Shown here piece by piece: positions 6,326-8,801 of a DNA stretch of 8,801 bases (positions within the stretch are counted from its first letter, which is position 1; each line of letters begins with the position of its first letter). A program made the translations under genes and the position numbers. The notes under the pieces were generated by a model. It had not been told where the DNA came from, ran no database searches, and was given only the letters and a program-made list of their open reading frames with translations. The stretch is from an uncultured Peptococcaceae bacterium. GTDB lineage: Bacteria > Bacillota > Peptococcia > Peptococcales > Peptococcaceae. The DNA lies in NCBI GenBank assembly GCA_900553245.1, contig USCP01000070.1:1-8801 (forward strand), read 5' to 3'.

Positions 6326-6778
6326 TTAAACAAGTGCAGTGGTGTCAGCATCTTTTAGCAATTCCTTGGCGCGACAAATGACCTTAATAGTTGTGCGCAG
6401 CTCTTCTTCGTCGATTTCGCTTAAACGCATGGTTACATGGGTGTGGAAAACTTCCACATATTGATGGTAGAGTGCTTCGCCGTAAGGCGTCAGGATGATA
6501 GAAAAGGCGCGCTTGTCGGTATAAGAGGGCTGCTTAAACAGCACATCGTGGGCTTCTAAATCTGCGACCATGCGTGTGATGCTTGGCATCGTTCCCCCTA
6601 GATAGTTGGCAATGTCACTGATGCGAACATTATCTTGGTCCTGTTGCAGCTCAAAAATTGCATCTACCACCTTGATTTGGCGTGGTGTCATCCATGATGG
6701 TAATGGTGGCAGGCTATTGAGAATTTGCTTGGCAGAAAAACAAGCGTCCAGAAATTGGCGCGTGAGGATCGGCTTCAT
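6326..6778 (-). CDS. MarR-family transcriptional regulator
   Basis: 150-residue DNA-binding protein of the MarR family. The winged helix is at about residues 50-97: ISDIANYLGGTMPSITRMVADLE (53-75) is the helix-turn-helix, and TDKRAFSIILTPYGEAL (87-103) is the wing with the family-typical D-x-R (here DKR) and LTxxG. Flanking helices would form the dimer interface. I chose the ATG at 6776-6778 because GGAGG at 6784-6788 lies 5 nt upstream; a reading from 6841 would contain this site and add 21 unsupported residues. It is convergent with the FadR-type gene and has its own promoter. Its C-terminal half is about 54% identical (34 of 63 positions, counted by eye) to the partial MarR gene at the right edge, so the two are paralogues. 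Ligand and targets are unknown; autoregulation and control of the nearby exporter are plausible. Confidence 0.9.
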   Translation of the reverse strand: MKPILTRQFLDACFSAKQILNSLPPLPSWMTPRQIKVVDAIFELQQDQDNVRISDIANYLGGTMPSITRMVADLEAHDVLFKQPSYTDKRAFSIILTPYGEALYHQYVEVFHTHVTMRLSEIDEEELRTTIKVICRAKELLKDADTTALV

Positions 6779-6876
6779 AGGCACCTCCGAAAAATTCATT
6801 TTAAGTGTGCACGTGTCAAAGTCAGGTGCATCTGCAGACACCGTATCGGAAACAATGAGAACACGTTATACCATAT

Positions 6877-6905
6877 TGTATACTACATAATGTTGTATTT
6901 ATCAA
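6877..6905 (-). promoter_or_regulatory. Predicted promoter of the marR gene, overlapped by repeats
   Basis: Minus strand: -35 TTGATA (6900-6905), 17-nt spacer, -10 TATACA (6877-6882). An inverted repeat CATATTG (6872-6878) / CAATATG (6903-6909) brackets the promoter, and TTGTAT occurs at 6876-6881 and again at 6893-6898, 17 bp apart. This fits a repressor-covered promoter, probably autoregulation by the MarR protein. The leader would be about 90 nt. Confidence 0.45.
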
Positions 6906-7026
6906 TATGTAGTCGGAAAAGTGTGCACTCTTCGCGCGTAAAAGTAACAAGCAGTGACTCGTCGATGATATTTCAGGGATGCCTATAATCTTCCTGATGG
7001 ATGCCTGCGAGTTTATGCCCCACAAA

Positions 7027-7062
7027 AAAAGACTGCGCCGGCTTGTAGCGGTGCAGTCTTTT
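7027..7062. terminator. Terminator after the exporter gene (probably bidirectional)
   Basis: AAAAGACTGCGCCG (7027-7040) pairs with CGGTGCAGTCTTTT (7049-7062), 14 bp with one G-U pair and an 8-nt loop. On minus the stem runs straight into TTTTTTT, the right form for ending the exporter transcript, 105 bp after its stop. On plus a second T-run follows after CGG. Confidence 0.85.
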
Positions 7063-7167
7063 CGGTTTTTTACCTACCTCATCCGGTTCGTTCAGGCGCA
7101 TGGCTTGCGAGAAATGCTGAGAAGCCTTCTATAATTATAGGCAGCGAAAAGACAACAGTAGGAAAAA

Positions 7168-8568
7168 TTATTTTTCATTATAACGAAGGCCCAAGAGAAC
7201 AAGGACCACCATAATCACAGCTAAGATTGCATTGAGGATTAAGGCCCATTGCGTACCTAAGGCCGTTCCGGCAGCAAGATTGTCAGGTACGGCAGTTTGT
7301 CCCATAGAAACCAGCGTAGAGGCCACTGCCGTACCAATTGCACCGAAAAGTTGTTGCAAAGTATTGATGACAGCGGTCCCGTCAGCGTTGTTTTCAAGTG
7401 GCAAACCACGCAAAGCGTAGGTGGTGATATTGCTTTGACCAAAGCCTTGACCGAGGCAGTATATTACACAGATGCCCATCATGACAGTGCTGGAAACGTG
7501 ACACATGAAAAACACTTCTAAAATCATTTCAATAAAAATACAGCTCATCCCGAAGAGAATTGGGAGTTTTGCGCCAAATTGGTCGTAGGTACGACCACTG
7601 ATGGGGTTGAGCAAGGCTCCGATAATGCAGGCTGGCAGTACAATACAACCGGCTTCAAAGGCATTTAAACCATTGGAAAGTTGAAAAAGATTTGGAATCA
7701 TAAAGCCGCGCGAAAGGGTGAAAAATTGCAATAAAAGCAAAGCCATTAAGCAAAAGGAATAACGCTTGGTATGTAAAATATTGAGATTTAATAATGGATT
7801 GACGGCTTTGCGGCAGTGACGGATAAAAAGCGCTAAAAATAGGATGGCAATGCATAGCAAGCCCAAGAAAATCGGAGAGGTGGCGCTAAGGACGCTGATA
7901 TTGCTCAAAGCATATATGAGGCAGATAAAGCTGACAGACAGCATTAAAAAGCCGGAAACGTCGAATGGCTCCTTTGACAAAGGAGAGGATTGACGAATAC
8001 AACTCAAACCACCGATGGCGGACACCATAAGGATTGGCAGCAAGCATCCAAAAATCATCCGCCAACCAGCAAAGCTAATAATAAATCCGCCAAGGGATGG
8101 ACCGACAGCCGGTCCTAAGGCGATGGTGAGTGTGGCGAATCCCATAATCATCCCGATATTTTTTGTTGGGACCTGCTCGATAATGATATTAAACATCATA
8201 GGCAGTGCAATCCCGGTGCCGGCTCCTTGTAGGATTCGTCCCAACATGAGCACAGAAAAACTAGGTGACCACAAACCCAACAATGTGCCAACGATAAAAA
8301 GTGCCAGGGATGCACCAAATAAGGTTCGAGTCATAAAACGTTTCTTTAACCAAGAGGATGCAGGAATAATGATGGCCAATACCAAAAGGTAAATGGTTGT
8401 GACCCATTGAACCGTTGAGGTGGGAATGTTAAATTCCTTCATTAAGGTTGGAAATACAACATTCATCGCCGTCTCAACGCAAATCCCGGTGAAAGACATG
8501 AGCCCGGTAGCGATAACAGCAATAATTAAGCGTGCATCAAGACGACGCTCAAAAGTAAACGTACTCAT
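7168..8568 (-). CDS. MFS drug/solute exporter, DHA2 (EmrB/QacA) type
   Basis: 466-residue polytopic inner-membrane protein of the major facilitator superfamily, DHA2-like group (typically 14 membrane segments), which exports drugs or other small molecules using the proton gradient. Visible motifs: ETAMNVVFPTL in the first membrane segment (motif D1; E32 stands where D is usual), a degenerate motif A in the first cytoplasmic loop (WLKKRFMTR, 73-81), motif B LGRILQGAGTGIALP (109-123) with R111, and motif C GPAVGPSLGG (152-161), the antiporter signature. The ATG at 8566-8568 follows AAGGAGG by a rather long 12 nt. It lies 35 bp downstream of a MarR-type gene in the same direction and is probably cotranscribed with it and repressed by it. 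No membrane-fusion partner is present, as expected for a single-membrane efflux pump. Substrate cannot be predicted. Confidence 0.92.
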   Translation of the reverse strand: MSTFTFERRLDARLIIAVIATGLMSFTGICVETAMNVVFPTLMKEFNIPTSTVQWVTTIYLLVLAIIIPASSWLKKRFMTRTLFGASLALFIVGTLLGLWSPSFSVLMLGRILQGAGTGIALPMMFNIIIEQVPTKNIGMIMGFATLTIALGPAVGPSLGGFIISFAGWRMIFGCLLPILMVSAIGGLSCIRQSSPLSKEPFDVSGFLMLSVSFICLIYALSNISVLSATSPIFLGLLCIAILFLALFIRHCRKAVNPLLNLNILHTKRYSFCLMALLLLQFFTLSRGFMIPNLFQLSNGLNAFEAGCIVLPACIIGALLNPISGRTYDQFGAKLPILFGMSCIFIEMILEVFFMCHVSSTVMMGICVIYCLGQGFGQSNITTYALRGLPLENNADGTAVINTLQQLFGAIGTAVASTLVSMGQTAVPDNLAAGTALGTQWALILNAILAVIMVVLVLLGLRYNEK

Positions 8569-8603
8569 AAAAGTAAAAAGCCTCCTTAAGCTTTAAATGA
8601 TGA

Positions 8604-8801
8604 TCAAAGATTTTCTTCCAATAATTCCTTGGCACGTTCAATCACGTCAATAGCAGTCAGCATATCCTGCTCGTCGATTTCTTCGAAGCACTTGGCCACC
8701 TGGGCATGGAAGAGATCGACATATTGCTCATAAAGTGCCTCGCCGTAAGTCGTGAGTGACAAATAATGGACACGTTTATCGGTATCGCTCGGACGTCTAG
8801 A
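8604..8801 (-). CDS. MarR-family regulator, C-terminal part (5' end cut by window edge)
   Basis: Only the last 65 residues and the TGA stop (8604-8606) are in the window. The visible part starts in the wing (RPSDTDKR, LTTYGEAL) and continues through the C-terminal dimerisation helix, ending RAKELLEENL. It aligns without gaps with the last part of the MarR protein at 6326-6778 (34 of 63 identical by eye), so the family call is good despite the truncation. It sits 35 bp upstream of the exporter gene on the same strand, a common arrangement in which the MarR protein represses its own operon until an exported compound or stress signal releases it. Confidence 0.85.
   Translation of the reverse strand, partial: SRRPSDTDKRVHYLSLTTYGEALYEQYVDLFHAQVAKCFEEIDEQDMLTAIDVIERAKELLEENL

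Larger units (their letters stand above)
6779..7167. other. Non-coding gap between the exporter and marR genes
   Basis: No supported gene. It contains the marR promoter and its repeats (6872-6909), two copies of AAGTGTGCAC (6803-6812 and 6919-6928), a terminator (7027-7062) and a 12-bp palindrome CTATAATTATAG (7129-7140) just past the exporter gene. Nothing distinct is seen at 6930-7020. Confidence 0.6.

Noticed and set aside
6779..6841. Upstream ATG extending the MarR protein by 21 residues
   Set aside because: The extension reads through the GGAGG at 6784-6788 and is not typical of MarR N-termini.
6822..7025. 67-residue minus-strand frame in the gap upstream of marR
   Set aside because: It spans the predicted marR promoter and repeats, has no ribosome binding site and no recognisable sequence.
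7129..7140. CTATAATTATAG palindrome downstream of the exporter, considered as a promoter or operator
   Set aside because: No gene follows it on plus, it has no good -35 partner, and an AT-rich 12-bp palindrome can arise by chance; mentioned only as part of the gap.
8796..8801. Window ends exactly in TCTAGA, an XbaI site
   Set aside because: It might mark a cloned restriction fragment, but a six-base site at an edge can be chance and says nothing biological; the marR reading frame runs through it.

Overview
The window looks like a chromosomal segment of an anaerobic, fermentative, low-to-mid GC Bacillota. A Negativicutes-type (Veillonella/Megasphaera-like) lactate user is my best guess, from gene content and strong GGAGG-type ribosome binding sites; this is inference, not a taxonomic assignment. 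I see no rRNA, tRNA, CRISPR array, insertion sequence or phage gene.

Layout. Positions 1-3377 (minus strand) hold a two-gene hydrogen operon: a 622-residue iron-sulfur flavoprotein that fuses a NuoF-type [4Fe-4S] domain to a GltD/NfnB-type NAD(P)H oxidoreductase, then an [FeFe]-hydrogenase that starts inside the stop of the first gene and runs off the left edge. Positions 3378-3718 are non-coding and carry the operon's promoter, a leader hairpin and the terminator of the next gene. Positions 3719-5305 (minus) encode an LctP/LldP-family lactate permease. It is divergent from a GntR/FadR-type (FCD domain) regulator at 5563-6282 (plus). The 257-bp gap between them holds a promoter for each and two palindromes that are good operator candidates. 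A bidirectional terminator at 6285-6322 separates the regulator from a convergent MarR-type gene (6326-6778, minus). A 389-bp non-coding stretch follows, with that gene's promoter and a second terminator. The right end (7168-8801, minus) holds a DHA2-type MFS exporter preceded by the 3' end of a second MarR-type gene, which is a paralogue of the first.

How the parts fit. Two themes are visible: (a) lactate uptake under a FadR/LldR-like sensor, next to a hydrogenase module that could dispose of reducing equivalents as H2 or connect H2 to the NAD(P)H pool; (b) an efflux pump with MarR-type control. No lactate dehydrogenase, electron-transfer flavoprotein or hydrogenase maturase lies inside the window, so the link between lactate use and H2 is contextual only.

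I do not find a clearly undescribed system. The points most worth a second look are the hydrogenase partner, which has a NuoF cluster domain but no NuoF FMN/NADH domain, the Pro/Gly-rich stretch in its FAD-binding end, the hyd leader, the palindromes between lctP and gntR, and the MarR paralogues around the exporter.
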